Shown here in pieces: positions 1 to 6,871 of a stretch of DNA of 14,799 nucleotides. The position numbers and the translations under genes were made by a program. Where the stretch lies: assembly GCA_028869725.1 (NCBI GenBank), contig JAGWRJ010000481.1:1-14799 (forward strand), read 5' to 3'. Below the pieces are notes generated by a model. That model was not told where the DNA came from. It saw nothing but the letters and a program-made list of their open reading frames with translations, and searched no databases. Positions within the stretch are counted from its first letter, which is position 1. Each line of letters starts with the position of its first letter. Source of the DNA: Alphaproteobacteria bacterium. GTDB lineage: Bacteria; Pseudomonadota; Alphaproteobacteria; Micropepsales; Micropepsaceae.

Positions 1-900
1 ATAGTTTGTCATTGCCCGGTCCTCACCGATGGTGCAGGGCGATCCCAAAAAGGTTTGTGCCTGCCAGCGCGTCACCAGGGGACGAATTGCCGAGGCACGA
101 AGTGCAGTCAGTGCACCTGGACAGCAGAATACGTTGCGGTAGGCGGATTCCACGGCGCGCAGGAAGTCGAATGACATTATATATCGCGCGTGGAGCATTT
201 GTGGGATCAGCCCGCGACGGTTGTAGACCAGGACCTTTCCTGCGACGGCGCCAACGCGTGAATCACAAAAAGGCGCGACAAGCGCCAGGAGAGCGTCGCG
301 GTCAATGACACTGTCGGAGTCTATCGAGACAATGAATTCGCCTCGCGCCCGCTCAAATCCCCAGGCAAGCGCCGCGCGCTTACCTCGGTTGCTGTCATGA
401 CGAAGAGGCGTTACCAGATCCGGATAGCGAGCGGCGGCCGTGCATATATGTGCCCAGGTGTCATCAGCACTGCCATCGTCTACTACAAGGATTTCGAGCC
501 TGTCGTGGGGAAAGCGCGCCTCCGCAACGGACTGGATCGAGCGAAGTACCATGGAGCCTTCGTTGTAGGCGGGTATGATAACGCTAACAGTCGGTGCCAT
601 ATCCGGCGTGACGGGCGAGATCGGGCGGTATCGCATCCAGATAACTGTTCGGAAGGCAAACAGCACCGACCCCATAATCAACCACAACAGGCTTGGATAG
701 AAGAGGTAGCGCCACTGCGAGTGCAGTGCCATCGCATCAAAAATGCGTGGCAGTAATATATGCACGTTGTACACGAGGAACAGAATTGTTCCTGCCAGCG
801 CCAGGGCGTTGACAAGCCACAGCGACAGCCGGTCTGGCGGCCCGTCGTCTCTCTCAGCAAGGTCCCTTTCAAGACTGGGGGCGGTCTGGATGTTGTCCAT
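1..900 (-). CDS. Family 2 processive glycosyltransferase, hyaluronan synthase/NodC-like (3' end beyond window)
   Basis: Partial: 300 codons run open from the ATG at 900 to the window edge. Inferred role: an inner-membrane enzyme that builds a beta-linked polysaccharide from UDP-sugars. Seen: residues 1-24 are polar; hydrophobic segments lie at about 25-50 and 68-88 and look like membrane helices. The cytosolic GT-A domain starts at about 103. It shows SVIIPAYNE (105-113), VDDGS (140-144, UDP binding), DSD (194-196, the metal-binding DxD), VGAVAG (216-221), CCPGAL (259-264) and FLGSPCTIGEDRAMTN (284-299), where the ED acts as the general-base motif. That last block resembles the GDDRxLTN block of hyaluronan synthases and NodC. 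The QxxRW motif and C-terminal helices lie outside the window. An AAGGTG sits upstream of the ATG. Base composition looks lower in GC than priA or leuC by eye. The product (hyaluronan, chitooligosaccharide or another glycan) cannot be told from this part. Confidence 0.88.
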   Translation of the reverse strand, partial: MDNIQTAPSLERDLAERDDGPPDRLSLWLVNALALAGTILFLVYNVHILLPRIFDAMALHSQWRYLFYPSLLWLIMGSVLFAFRTVIWMRYRPISPVTPDMAPTVSVIIPAYNEGSMVLRSIQSVAEARFPHDRLEILVVDDGSADDTWAHICTAAARYPDLVTPLRHDSNRGKRAALAWGFERARGEFIVSIDSDSVIDRDALLALVAPFCDSRVGAVAGKVLVYNRRGLIPQMLHARYIMSFDFLRAVESAYRNVFCCPGALTALRASAIRPLVTRWQAQTFLGSPCTIGEDRAMTNY

Positions 901-1253
901 GGATGGGCACCTTGCTGGGCGGTCCGGCGTCTATCGCCGCCGTTGTTCATAAGGCAGGTAAAGAGGCTGCTTCTATCACCGTCTGCGGCGGGGCTTCGTA
1001 CCAGTAGTTTTGATCAGCGCCCTGAGAGCGACGGTAAAAAGCAATTTGTTCAAATCTAAGGCGGAACTGTGTCCCGCTTTTGAACCGTACGGGCGGGGAA
1101 CTCCCAGCCTGTGATCATCGGTCAGGGCACTAGGGGCTTGTGGTTACGCTCGTGATCGGCTTGTGGCGAGCTTCGGCCACCTGATTGGCCAAAAGCACAA
1201 AGCTTGCGCAGTTAAGACGCCTGGCAATACATGCCGGCAGTCTCATACTTACC
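901..1253. other. Gap without a supported gene
   Basis: These 353 bases lie between the end of the acyl-CoA dehydrogenase gene and the start of the glycosyltransferase gene, both on the minus strand. Open frames here either extend from the shadows of those genes or lack any protein-like composition or ribosome binding site. A possible weak stem with seven paired bases, GGCGG against CCGC with flanking AA/TT, lies near 1059-1081, but it has no good uridine run in the minus direction. No clear promoter could be picked for the glycosyltransferase. Confidence 0.5.
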
Positions 1254-2423
1254 TCACCTCGAAAGCTGGCGGGCCATGATGTTGCGGTGGATCTCACTGG
1301 TTCCGGAGTAGATTGTCGCTGCACGTGTGGCGAAATATTTCCGCGTCGCCAGAGATGGTTGCATCGTGCCGTTCGGGCCACATTCAAGTCCTTGGGCCAG
1401 TGGCCCGCACGCTTCGAATGCCAGCTCCGCGATCTTCTGGTGCAGCTCTGTCGCCGACGTCTTCATCAACGAAGAGGCCGTGTCGTCCTCGCCGTCCAGA
1501 CGTCCTGCGGCGAGCAGGCGCAGCTCCAGGGCCTCCATCGCCGTCAGCGCGATGCCGGTTTCAGCCATACGCAGCGCAAAGTCAGGGCCGGGCTGGCAGC
1601 GTGCCACTTCGCGCTCGAGCAGACGCCATGCCCGCCGCAGCGAGCCCGAAGTCGTATTGTTGCTGCGGGCAAATCGCATCAGCTGCTTTGCCATTGTCCA
1701 GCCCTGGTTTTCCGCACCTACGCGGTTGGCGATCGGTACGCGCACGCCCTCAAAGACAACCTCGTTGAATTCGTGTTCGCCGTCGATCGTGATCACCGGC
1801 CGTACCGATATGCCTGCGCTTGCCATGTCGATGAGCAGGAACGTGATTCCCTCCTGCTGCTTTTCTCCGCGACCTGTTCGTACCAATGCGAACATTCGAT
1901 TGGCCAAATGTGCGCCGGTGGTCCATATCTTCCGGCCAGTGACTACGTAGGAGTCACCATTGACTTCAGCCCGTGTTGAAAGCCCGGCAAGATCGGATCC
2001 TGCCCCTGGTTCGGAGAACCCTTGGCACCATAAGTCTTCGCCGCTGAGGATAGGCTCGAGAAAGCGTGACTTCTGCTCCGGAGTGCCGGCAACGATTATC
2101 AATGGTCCGATGCTGCGGATACCCGTACCAAAGATGATTGGTGCGTCGTTGCGCGCGCATTCCTGCTCGAACAGGAAACGCCTGCGCACGCTCCAACCGC
2201 AACCGCCATGCGCGCGCGGCCAGCCTGGCGCCACCCAGCCGCGGCGGTAAAGGCGCGTATGCCATGCGCGCGCAGCGGCGATTTCGGTGTGGACACCGGT
2301 GGTTTGCCGGCCCGCTTCGCGCAGGTCCTCAGTCAGTTCCTTCGCAAGAAAGGCACGAACTTCGGCAAGGAAGCGTTCGTCGCTGTCGTCAGGCGCAACG
2401 GGACGGGCAATAGCGGGCGACAT
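1254..2423 (-). CDS. Acyl-CoA dehydrogenase family protein lacking the usual catalytic glutamate
   Basis: An FAD flavoprotein of the acyl-CoA dehydrogenase superfamily (389 residues, normal length for the FadE type), expected to introduce a 2,3 double bond into an acyl-CoA. Seen: a helical N-terminal domain to about residue 120; the flavin/substrate strand motif GFSEPGAGSDLAGL (135-148); a beta domain with GRKIWTTGAHLA (163-174); and the C-terminal helical domain ending in IYSGTSEIHRNIMARQ. In medium-chain enzymes the base is the Glu of a YEG motif; here that residue is Ser373. FadE-type relatives often carry a substitute Glu in an ERT motif on an earlier helix; the matching stretch here reads FARS, with Ala252. 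The start is the ATG at 2423, eight bases after AGG (2432-2434); a GTG at 2429 would add two residues. No partner subunit or beta-oxidation gene is adjacent. The fold is secure; the substrate is unknown. Confidence 0.9.
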   Translation of the reverse strand: MSPAIARPVAPDDSDERFLAEVRAFLAKELTEDLREAGRQTTGVHTEIAAARAWHTRLYRRGWVAPGWPRAHGGCGWSVRRRFLFEQECARNDAPIIFGTGIRSIGPLIIVAGTPEQKSRFLEPILSGEDLWCQGFSEPGAGSDLAGLSTRAEVNGDSYVVTGRKIWTTGAHLANRMFALVRTGRGEKQQEGITFLLIDMASAGISVRPVITIDGEHEFNEVVFEGVRVPIANRVGAENQGWTMAKQLMRFARSNNTTSGSLRRAWRLLEREVARCQPGPDFALRMAETGIALTAMEALELRLLAAGRLDGEDDTASSLMKTSATELHQKIAELAFEACGPLAQGLECGPNGTMQPSLATRKYFATRAATIYSGTSEIHRNIMARQLSR

Positions 2424-2504
2424 CCGCACAGCCTAGGAGCAGATAGCCCCGGCACAATAAGGGTTATTACGCACTTTCGTTGCGTCAACGGGACATCGAG
2501 AGAC

Positions 2505-2580
2505 TGGTGCCGCCTGGGTGACTCGAACACCCGACCCACGCATTACGAATGCGTTGCTCTACCGGCTGAGCTAAGGCGGC
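2505..2580 (-). tRNA. tRNA-Thr (anticodon CGT)
   Basis: The minus strand folds into a full cloverleaf. The acceptor stem GCCGCCT (2580-2574) pairs with AGGCGGC (2515-2509). The D arm is GCTC/GAGC with an eight-base loop. The anticodon stem ACGCA/TGCGT closes a seven-base loop TTCGTAA, so the anticodon is CGT, reading ACG threonine codons. The variable region is GGGTC and the T arm is GGGTG/CACCC with loop TTCGAGT. The discriminator base is A (2508) and the CCA end is encoded (2507-2505). All stems pair perfectly. Confidence 0.97.
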
Positions 2581-2617
2581 CCAATGGCAAGCGCATCGGG
2601 CTTGCAACAGGCGGCGG

Positions 2618-2646
2618 AAAATAGTCGAGCCTTGATCCAGCCGCAA
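2618..2646 (-). promoter_or_regulatory. Probable promoter of tRNA-Thr
   Basis: On the minus strand, TTGCGG (2646-2641) and TATTTT (2623-2618) are separated by exactly 17 bases, a fair match to the primary sigma factor consensus. The tRNA 5' end lies 37 bases beyond the -10 box, which leaves a short leader for RNase P to remove. Found by eye only. Confidence 0.45.
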
Positions 2647-2750
2647 CCGGCCAGCGAGGGATAATGGCCTGGCGGCATGCATTGCGAGGTGGGACAAGAG
2701 CGCCTATCTCTCGTCGCACCCTCATATCGACCCAGGAGCCTTGTCCCATC

Positions 2751-3416
2751 GTGCGCATCCCCCTTCACCCCCAAGGCTGGCCCTTTGTTGCCGTTGCCGT
2801 CGTGGTCAATGCGCTCCTGTTCTATCTTCTAGGCTGGTGGGGGCTGCTGCTGCTGCCCGTGAGCCTGTGGGTTATTGCCTTTTTCCGGGACCCTGAGCGC
2901 ATTGCGCCAGCGGGCGCCCAGCGTATGGTCAGCCCGGCGGACGGCCGGCTTTTGCCGATCACGCAAGCCGAGCCGCCTGCCGAGTTGGGGCTGGCGCCTG
3001 GTCTGCGCCCCCGACTCTCCATTTTCATGAACGTATTCAACGTACATGTGAACCGCAGTCCGGCCCGCGGACGGGTAGTGAAGCTGGCTTACCGCCCGGG
3101 AAAGTTCTTCAACGCATCATTTGACAAGGCCTCGGTTCATAACGAGCGCATGTCGATTCTCCTGGAGCTCGATGGCCCTCCGGACATGGCGGGACAGGAG
3201 CTGGTCGTAGTGCAGATCGCAGGGCTTGTCGCCCGGCGGATCTACTGTCCCTTGAAAGAAGGTCAAAGTTTGGACCGGGGGGAGCGCTTCGGAATGATCC
3301 GTTTCGGCAGCAGACTTGATATATACTTGCCCAAAGGGGCCCGCATCGTGGCGGAGCCGGGGGCCTTCGTCCGGGCCGGCAAGACGGTTCTGGCGGAATT
3401 CCCGGTTTCAGGCTAA
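2751..3416 (+). CDS. psd: Phosphatidylserine decarboxylase, short form
   Basis: Converts phosphatidylserine to phosphatidylethanolamine at the inner membrane; a pyruvoyl enzyme made as a proenzyme. Seen: a hydrophobic N-terminal stretch (about residues 12-45) likely to anchor it; FRDPER (45-50); SPADGR (61-66), with Asp64 expected in self-cleavage; FNVHVNRSP (96-104) with conserved His99; and RFGSRLDIYLP (184-194). Self-cleavage is expected at Gly186-Ser187, giving the beta chain and a short pyruvoyl alpha chain. At 221 residues it fits the short bacterial class. I chose the GTG at 2751 because it begins just before the conserved RIPLHPQGWPF segment; AGGAG (2734-2738) lies 12 bases upstream, a slightly long spacing. 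The open frame extends back to an ATG at 2664, but those extra residues look random. pssA begins 11 bases after the stop, so the two are one operon. Confidence 0.95.
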   Translation: MRIPLHPQGWPFVAVAVVVNALLFYLLGWWGLLLLPVSLWVIAFFRDPERIAPAGAQRMVSPADGRLLPITQAEPPAELGLAPGLRPRLSIFMNVFNVHVNRSPARGRVVKLAYRPGKFFNASFDKASVHNERMSILLELDGPPDMAGQELVVVQIAGLVARRIYCPLKEGQSLDRGERFGMIRFGSRLDIYLPKGARIVAEPGAFVRAGKTVLAEFPVSG

Positions 3417-3419
3417 GGA
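3415..3419 (+). promoter_or_regulatory. Ribosome binding site of pssA
   Basis: AAGGA overlaps the stop codon of psd and lies eight bases before the ATG at 3428. It supports that start over the in-frame ATG at 3419, which it overlaps, and implies coupling of pssA translation to psd. Confidence 0.5.
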
Positions 3420-3427
3420 TGACGGTT

Positions 3428-4234
3428 ATGCGAAGGATGAAATACGGTCGTATTGCCGCCAAGACCCGTGAAGATGGCTTTGAGCCGTCGGCACTCAGCC
3501 GCTTTGTGCCCAGCGGCCTGACCATTCTGGCCCTGTGTTCGGGTGCGACCGCAATCCGGTTTGCCCTGGATGGCAACTGGCGGGCCGCTGTGATCGCCAT
3601 CATTGTTGCAGCCGTGCTCGATACCATGGACGGCAAGGTCGCCCGGCTTCTGGGTGCCGACTCCAAGTTCGGGGCCCAGCTCGATTCCCTCGCGGATCTC
3701 GTCAGTTTCGGGATCGCTCCCGCGCTGCTCACCTATCGCTGGACGCTCCATCAGGCAGGCGGCGCCGGCTGGACCATCGCTCTTATTTATTGTGTGTGCT
3801 GCGCGATCCGTCTTGCCCGCTTCAACATCGAGACTGTGGAAGCTGAGGACCAGCATGCGGCCAATGCCCACTTTTCCGGCGTGCCCACACCTGCGGCGGC
3901 CTGCATGGTGCTGCTGACCATGCTGGTCAGCTTCCAGTTGCGCAATACAGCCGCCGGCGCCTGGCTCGCTGACCCGGTACTCAACGGCGCGATCGTATCC
4001 GTCGTCTCGCTCCTGATGGTAAGTCGCATTCCGACCCTGTCCCTGAAGAACCTGCACTTGCCGCGGCGTTATCTGTGGCTGGCCGGCCTCGTTGCAGCCG
4101 CGATCGTCACCCTCGCGGTACTCTGGCCCTGGGCAACACTGTCCGGCGGCCTTGCCCTTTACATCCTGACACTGCCTCTGGGCGCCCGTCCCCGCAGCGA
4201 ACAGCGCCAACTCTTTCGCGAGTTTGGCGAGTAA
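3428..4234 (+). CDS. pssA: CDP-diacylglycerol-serine O-phosphatidyltransferase
   Basis: Makes phosphatidylserine from CDP-diacylglycerol and L-serine, the substrate for Psd encoded just upstream. Seen: the CDP-alcohol phosphatidyltransferase signature D-x2-D-G-x2-A-R-x8-G-x3-D-x3-D at residues 65-90 (Asp65, Asp68, Gly69, Ala72, Arg73, Gly82, Asp86, Asp90), complete. Membrane helices are evident at about 28-48, 52-68, 93-105, 113-130, 155-172, 185-198, 215-235 and 237-252. This is the membrane-bound class II enzyme, of 268 residues, as in many alphaproteobacteria and Gram-positives, not the soluble E. coli type. An ATG at 3419 is also possible, but 3428 has the better ribosome binding site. 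psd-pssA order with an 11-base gap indicates one transcript. A 62-base gap separates it from the next gene. Confidence 0.95.
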   Translation: MRRMKYGRIAAKTREDGFEPSALSRFVPSGLTILALCSGATAIRFALDGNWRAAVIAIIVAAVLDTMDGKVARLLGADSKFGAQLDSLADLVSFGIAPALLTYRWTLHQAGGAGWTIALIYCVCCAIRLARFNIETVEAEDQHAANAHFSGVPTPAAACMVLLTMLVSFQLRNTAAGAWLADPVLNGAIVSVVSLLMVSRIPTLSLKNLHLPRRYLWLAGLVAAAIVTLAVLWPWATLSGGLALYILTLPLGARPRSEQRQLFREFGE

Positions 4235-4260
4235 GCAGCCATTGCACCACGGCCCCCGCT

Positions 4261-4289
4261 CCGTCACAGTGATAAAAAATCACTGACGG
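4261..4289 (+). promoter_or_regulatory. Imperfect hairpin overlapping a ribosome binding site
   Basis: CCGTCA-CA-GTGAT (4261-4273) is complementary to ATCACTGACGG (4279-4289), apart from a two-base CA bulge, with an AAAAA loop (4274-4278): eleven base pairs in all. The only likely ribosome binding site of the next gene, GGA at 4288-4290, six bases before the ATG at 4297, lies at its 3' edge. It could be a DNA operator, an RNA element that hides the ribosome binding site, or a terminator remnant after pssA; there is no uridine run, which argues against the last. Confidence 0.5.
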
Positions 4290-4296
4290 AAACGCC

Positions 4297-5400
4297 ATGC
4301 TCACCAAAGCCGATGATTATCCGGTACACCAGCGCCCGGAACCGATCGCGGTTGCCGGCACCGACCGCAACTTCTACGACCGCTACTTCTTCAACGGATA
4401 CACTCTGGACGGTCACGTCTTTTTCGCCTGTGCGCTTGGCGTGTATCCCCATCTCAACGTCATGGACGCGGCGTTCAGCGTCGTCATCGACGGGGTGCAG
4501 CACAATCTGCGCGCGTCACGCCTTCTGAACAGCGAGCGCCTCGACACCCGTGTCGGACCCATCGAGATCAAAATCCTCGAGCCCCTGAAGCGGCTCAAGG
4601 TCCTGATCGCAGACAGCACACATGACATCCACGCCGAGCTGGAATTTAACGCCCGAGCCAAGGCCGTAGAGGAACCCCGTTTCACACTGCGTCAGGGTCC
4701 GCGTACCGTAATGGATTATACGCGCATGACGCAGAACGGCAGCTATGAAGGCTTCATCCGCATCAAGGGCACACACATCGATGTCGATCAGGGAATGATG
4801 CTGGGTACCCGCGACCGCTCGTGGGGTGTCCGCCCGATCGGGCTTTCCGACCCACAACCTGTCGCACCGCCGGCACCTCCACAATTCTACTGGCTGTGGT
4901 CACCGCTGAACTTTCCCGATCGCTTCATGCTTTTTCACATCAATGCCGATGCAGCTGGAAAGCCATGGAACAACGCTGCCGTCCTGGGCGAACTCGGTGA
5001 CGCCGAACCCAAGCTTATGGCTCAGAGTTCCTGCGACGTAACCTACAAGTCCGGCACGCGACATGCCGCAAAAGCGGTGATCCGGCTTTGCGATGATGCC
5101 GGCAACCGCTGGGACGCCGAACTGACGCCACGCTTCAATTTCTATATGTCCGGCATTGGCTATACCCATCCCGAATGGGGGCATGGGCATTACAAGGGCG
5201 AGCTTGCCGTACAGTACGACGTCTATGACGACTCCAACATCAACGAGGTCCTGCCGATTTTCCTGCACGTACAGGCTTTCGTTACCGCACGCCTTAATGG
5301 GCCGGACGGCGAGCGTGTAGGGGCAGGCGTGCTTGAGCAGCTAATACTGGGGCCGCATGTGCCATCGGGGTTGAGCGGTATCCTGGATCCTGCGCCATGA
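4297..5400 (+). CDS. Uncharacterised protein, first gene of a three-gene cluster
   Basis: Not firmly recognised. A 367-residue protein without signal peptide or membrane helix, rich in beta-type and aromatic segments. Seen: a tyrosine/phenylalanine-rich N-terminus (FYDRYFFNGYTLDGHVFFA, 26-44), a conserved-looking motif GTRDRSWGVRPIG (170-182), a WLWSPLNFPDRF segment (199-210), and HPEWGHGHYKGEL (291-303). From memory, RDRSWGVR recalls large beta proteins distantly related to CrtC/hydroxyneurosporene hydratase and lipocalin-like folds (DUF7064/7065-type), which in sphingomonads and mycobacteria sit near phosphotransferase and acyl-CoA genes; this is tentative. The ATG at 4297 follows GGA at six bases. 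Its stop overlaps the next start (ATGA), so it is translationally coupled to the kinase-like gene. A role in lipid, terpenoid or sterol metabolism is a guess from relatives only. Confidence 0.85.
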   Translation: MLTKADDYPVHQRPEPIAVAGTDRNFYDRYFFNGYTLDGHVFFACALGVYPHLNVMDAAFSVVIDGVQHNLRASRLLNSERLDTRVGPIEIKILEPLKRLKVLIADSTHDIHAELEFNARAKAVEEPRFTLRQGPRTVMDYTRMTQNGSYEGFIRIKGTHIDVDQGMMLGTRDRSWGVRPIGLSDPQPVAPPAPPQFYWLWSPLNFPDRFMLFHINADAAGKPWNNAAVLGELGDAEPKLMAQSSCDVTYKSGTRHAAKAVIRLCDDAGNRWDAELTPRFNFYMSGIGYTHPEWGHGHYKGELAVQYDVYDDSNINEVLPIFLHVQAFVTARLNGPDGERVGAGVLEQLILGPHVPSGLSGILDPAP

Positions 5401-6431
5401 GCGACGATGAAAAACTTATTTCCCAGCTTGGGCTCTATCTCAGCCAGCACTTTGGCTGCGACGTAGGCATCAAGGAGCTGTCACGCATTCCCGGCGGCGC
5501 GAGCCGCCAGACCTATCGCTTTGTGGCCTGCTACGCCCAGGGCAGTGAGTTGATCGAACGCGTGCTGATCCTGCGCCGTGACCCGGCCTTCAGTCTTATC
5601 GAAACCGAGCGCATGACGGAATTTTCCGCCTATCGCGCTTTTCACAAGGCCGGCCTTCCGGTCCCCGAACCCATTGTGCTCGAGCTCGGCAGCGCCGCGC
5701 TGGAGAGACCATTTTTCATCATGGAGGCAATCGAGGGCTGCAGTGCTGGCTCTCTGCTTGCAGCAGATCCCTATGGTAGCCATCGCGAGTTGATCGGCCA
5801 GCAGTTCTGGAGTGCGCTCGGCCGCATCGCCGGCAGCGATCCGATCGCGCTCGGCCTTGGCGACCTCGAGCGCGCCGACGACAGCACCCAGTGTGGACTG
5901 CATGAACTTGCACGCTGGGAGCAGGTGATCCGAGAAGACAGTCTTGAGCCGCAACCCATTGCGCTAGGCGCCATCCGCTGGCTCAGACGCCATCCACCGC
6001 CTCCGCCGTCCAAACTGTGCGTCGTACATGGCGATTATCGCAGCGGCAATTTTCTGCACGATGGTGAAGGCCACATCCGCGCGATACTTGACTGGGAGAT
6101 GGCCCACCTGGGCGACCCGCTGGAGGATCTGGCCTGGGCACTTGACCCCCTTTGGAGCCATGGCAATCCGCATAGGCCGGGAGGCATGATCAGCCGTGAC
6201 GCCGCACTGCGTATCTGGCAGGAGGAAAGCGGGCTCGTGGCAGATGCGCGCGCCCTTGGGTGGTGGGAGATTTTCAGTCAGGTGAAGGGGCTCGCCATCT
6301 GGATTTCGGCCGCGCGCGAATTTAGCGAAGGGCGCAACACTGAAGGCGTCAACGCGTTTTCCGGCCTTTATTGTACGGCCTTCCATAACCGCACGCTCTC
6401 CGAGCGGATTCTGGAGCTGCACGCATCATGA
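5397..6431 (+). CDS. Phosphotransferase family protein (APH / ACAD10-N-terminal-like kinase fold)
   Basis: An aminoglycoside-phosphotransferase superfamily protein, 344 residues, soluble. Seen: an N-terminal lobe with IPGGASRQTYRF (31-42) as nucleotide loop, VLILRRDP (56-63) with the likely ATP-binding lysine position occupied by arginine, as in many members of this subfamily, and Glu70/Glu75 region; then the catalytic loop HGDYRSGN (211-218; Asp213 base, Asn218 metal ligand) and the metal-binding ILDWEMAHLGDP (230-241; Asp232). Members of this branch resemble the N-terminal half of human ACAD10/ACAD11, where a 4-hydroxyacyl-CoA is phosphorylated during catabolism; they are rarely antibiotic resistance enzymes. 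The start overlaps the previous stop and its stop overlaps the next start, both ATGA, so it is the middle gene of a tight operon. The substrate is unknown; an acyl-CoA or hydroxylated lipid is an inference. Confidence 0.9.
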   Translation: MSDDEKLISQLGLYLSQHFGCDVGIKELSRIPGGASRQTYRFVACYAQGSELIERVLILRRDPAFSLIETERMTEFSAYRAFHKAGLPVPEPIVLELGSAALERPFFIMEAIEGCSAGSLLAADPYGSHRELIGQQFWSALGRIAGSDPIALGLGDLERADDSTQCGLHELARWEQVIREDSLEPQPIALGAIRWLRRHPPPPPSKLCVVHGDYRSGNFLHDGEGHIRAILDWEMAHLGDPLEDLAWALDPLWSHGNPHRPGGMISRDAALRIWQEESGLVADARALGWWEIFSQVKGLAIWISAAREFSEGRNTEGVNAFSGLYCTAFHNRTLSERILELHAS

Positions 6432-6871
6432 AGCCATCCCTCTCTGAACTCCTCATGGGACTCGTGCAGGAACTCAGTCTGCGTGTCGTGCCTGCTCTGA
6501 ATGACCCCTTTGTGCAGGGCAGTGCCCAGCTCTGGGCGCTGCTCTGCCTTCTGGCAAATCAGGAGCAGACGCGGGCCGCAGATACCAGACTAAAGGACAT
6601 CCGCGAGATGCGCACCTTGTTCGGCGCATGTGCGGAGCTGGCCAGCCCGAAGCTGAAACCGGGCTTACAGGCAGCACGTGCCGGCGATGATCATCGCCTG
6701 GACCTGACAAGCCTTGATGCCATTCATGCCGAACTCAGTACGCTGCTGATTGCCCTTCACGAAGAGCTTGAAGGCAATGCTGGCAGCGATGCGCGCAAGG
6801 CCTGCAAGCAGATCTGGACCTATCTGTGCTCTTCGGCCCAGCGGCATGCATTGGTGCTTCCGCTCAGCTAG
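6428..6871 (+). CDS. Uncharacterised helical protein, third gene of the cluster
   Basis: Not recognised with confidence. A 147-residue, leucine- and alanine-rich, predicted all-helical soluble protein with no membrane segment, signal peptide or catalytic motif. The N-terminal part (residues 6-70, including RVVPALNDPFVQGSAQLWA) recalls the small DUF6285-type proteins that often accompany phosphotransferase and acyl-CoA dehydrogenase genes, but the match is loose and from memory. It overlaps the kinase-like gene by ATGA and so is probably made with it, perhaps as a partner. Its TAG stop overlaps the stop of xerC on the other strand (6868-6871). Confidence 0.8.
   Translation: MKPSLSELLMGLVQELSLRVVPALNDPFVQGSAQLWALLCLLANQEQTRAADTRLKDIREMRTLFGACAELASPKLKPGLQAARAGDDHRLDLTSLDAIHAELSTLLIALHEELEGNAGSDARKACKQIWTYLCSSAQRHALVLPLS

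Noticed and set aside
678..950. A 90-residue minus-strand open frame beginning at 950, upstream of the glycosyltransferase start
   Set aside because: It is in another frame from the glycosyltransferase and has a cysteine/arginine-rich, shadow-like composition; the ATG at 900 opens the real frame with membrane helices and all motifs.
1059..1082. Stem near the middle of the 901-1253 gap as a terminator of the acyl-CoA dehydrogenase gene
   Set aside because: The T run lies on the plus strand side, while the genes on both sides are on the minus strand; the stem includes a wobble pair and is short.
1185..1979. A 264-residue plus-strand open frame opposite the acyl-CoA dehydrogenase gene
   Set aside because: It lies antisense to a gene with clear motifs, has no ribosome binding site or domain, and is rich in arginine and cysteine as expected of a shadow in high-GC DNA.
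3413..4267. A 284-residue minus-strand open frame opposite pssA
   Set aside because: Antisense to pssA, whose complete CDP-alcohol phosphatidyltransferase motif and membrane helices are decisive; the shadow is glycine/glutamine/arginine-rich without any domain.
5397..6431. An aminoglycoside resistance gene
   Set aside because: Although the fold is that of aminoglycoside phosphotransferases, the sequence style and operon context fit the ACAD10/11-like branch, and nothing suggests a resistance cassette.
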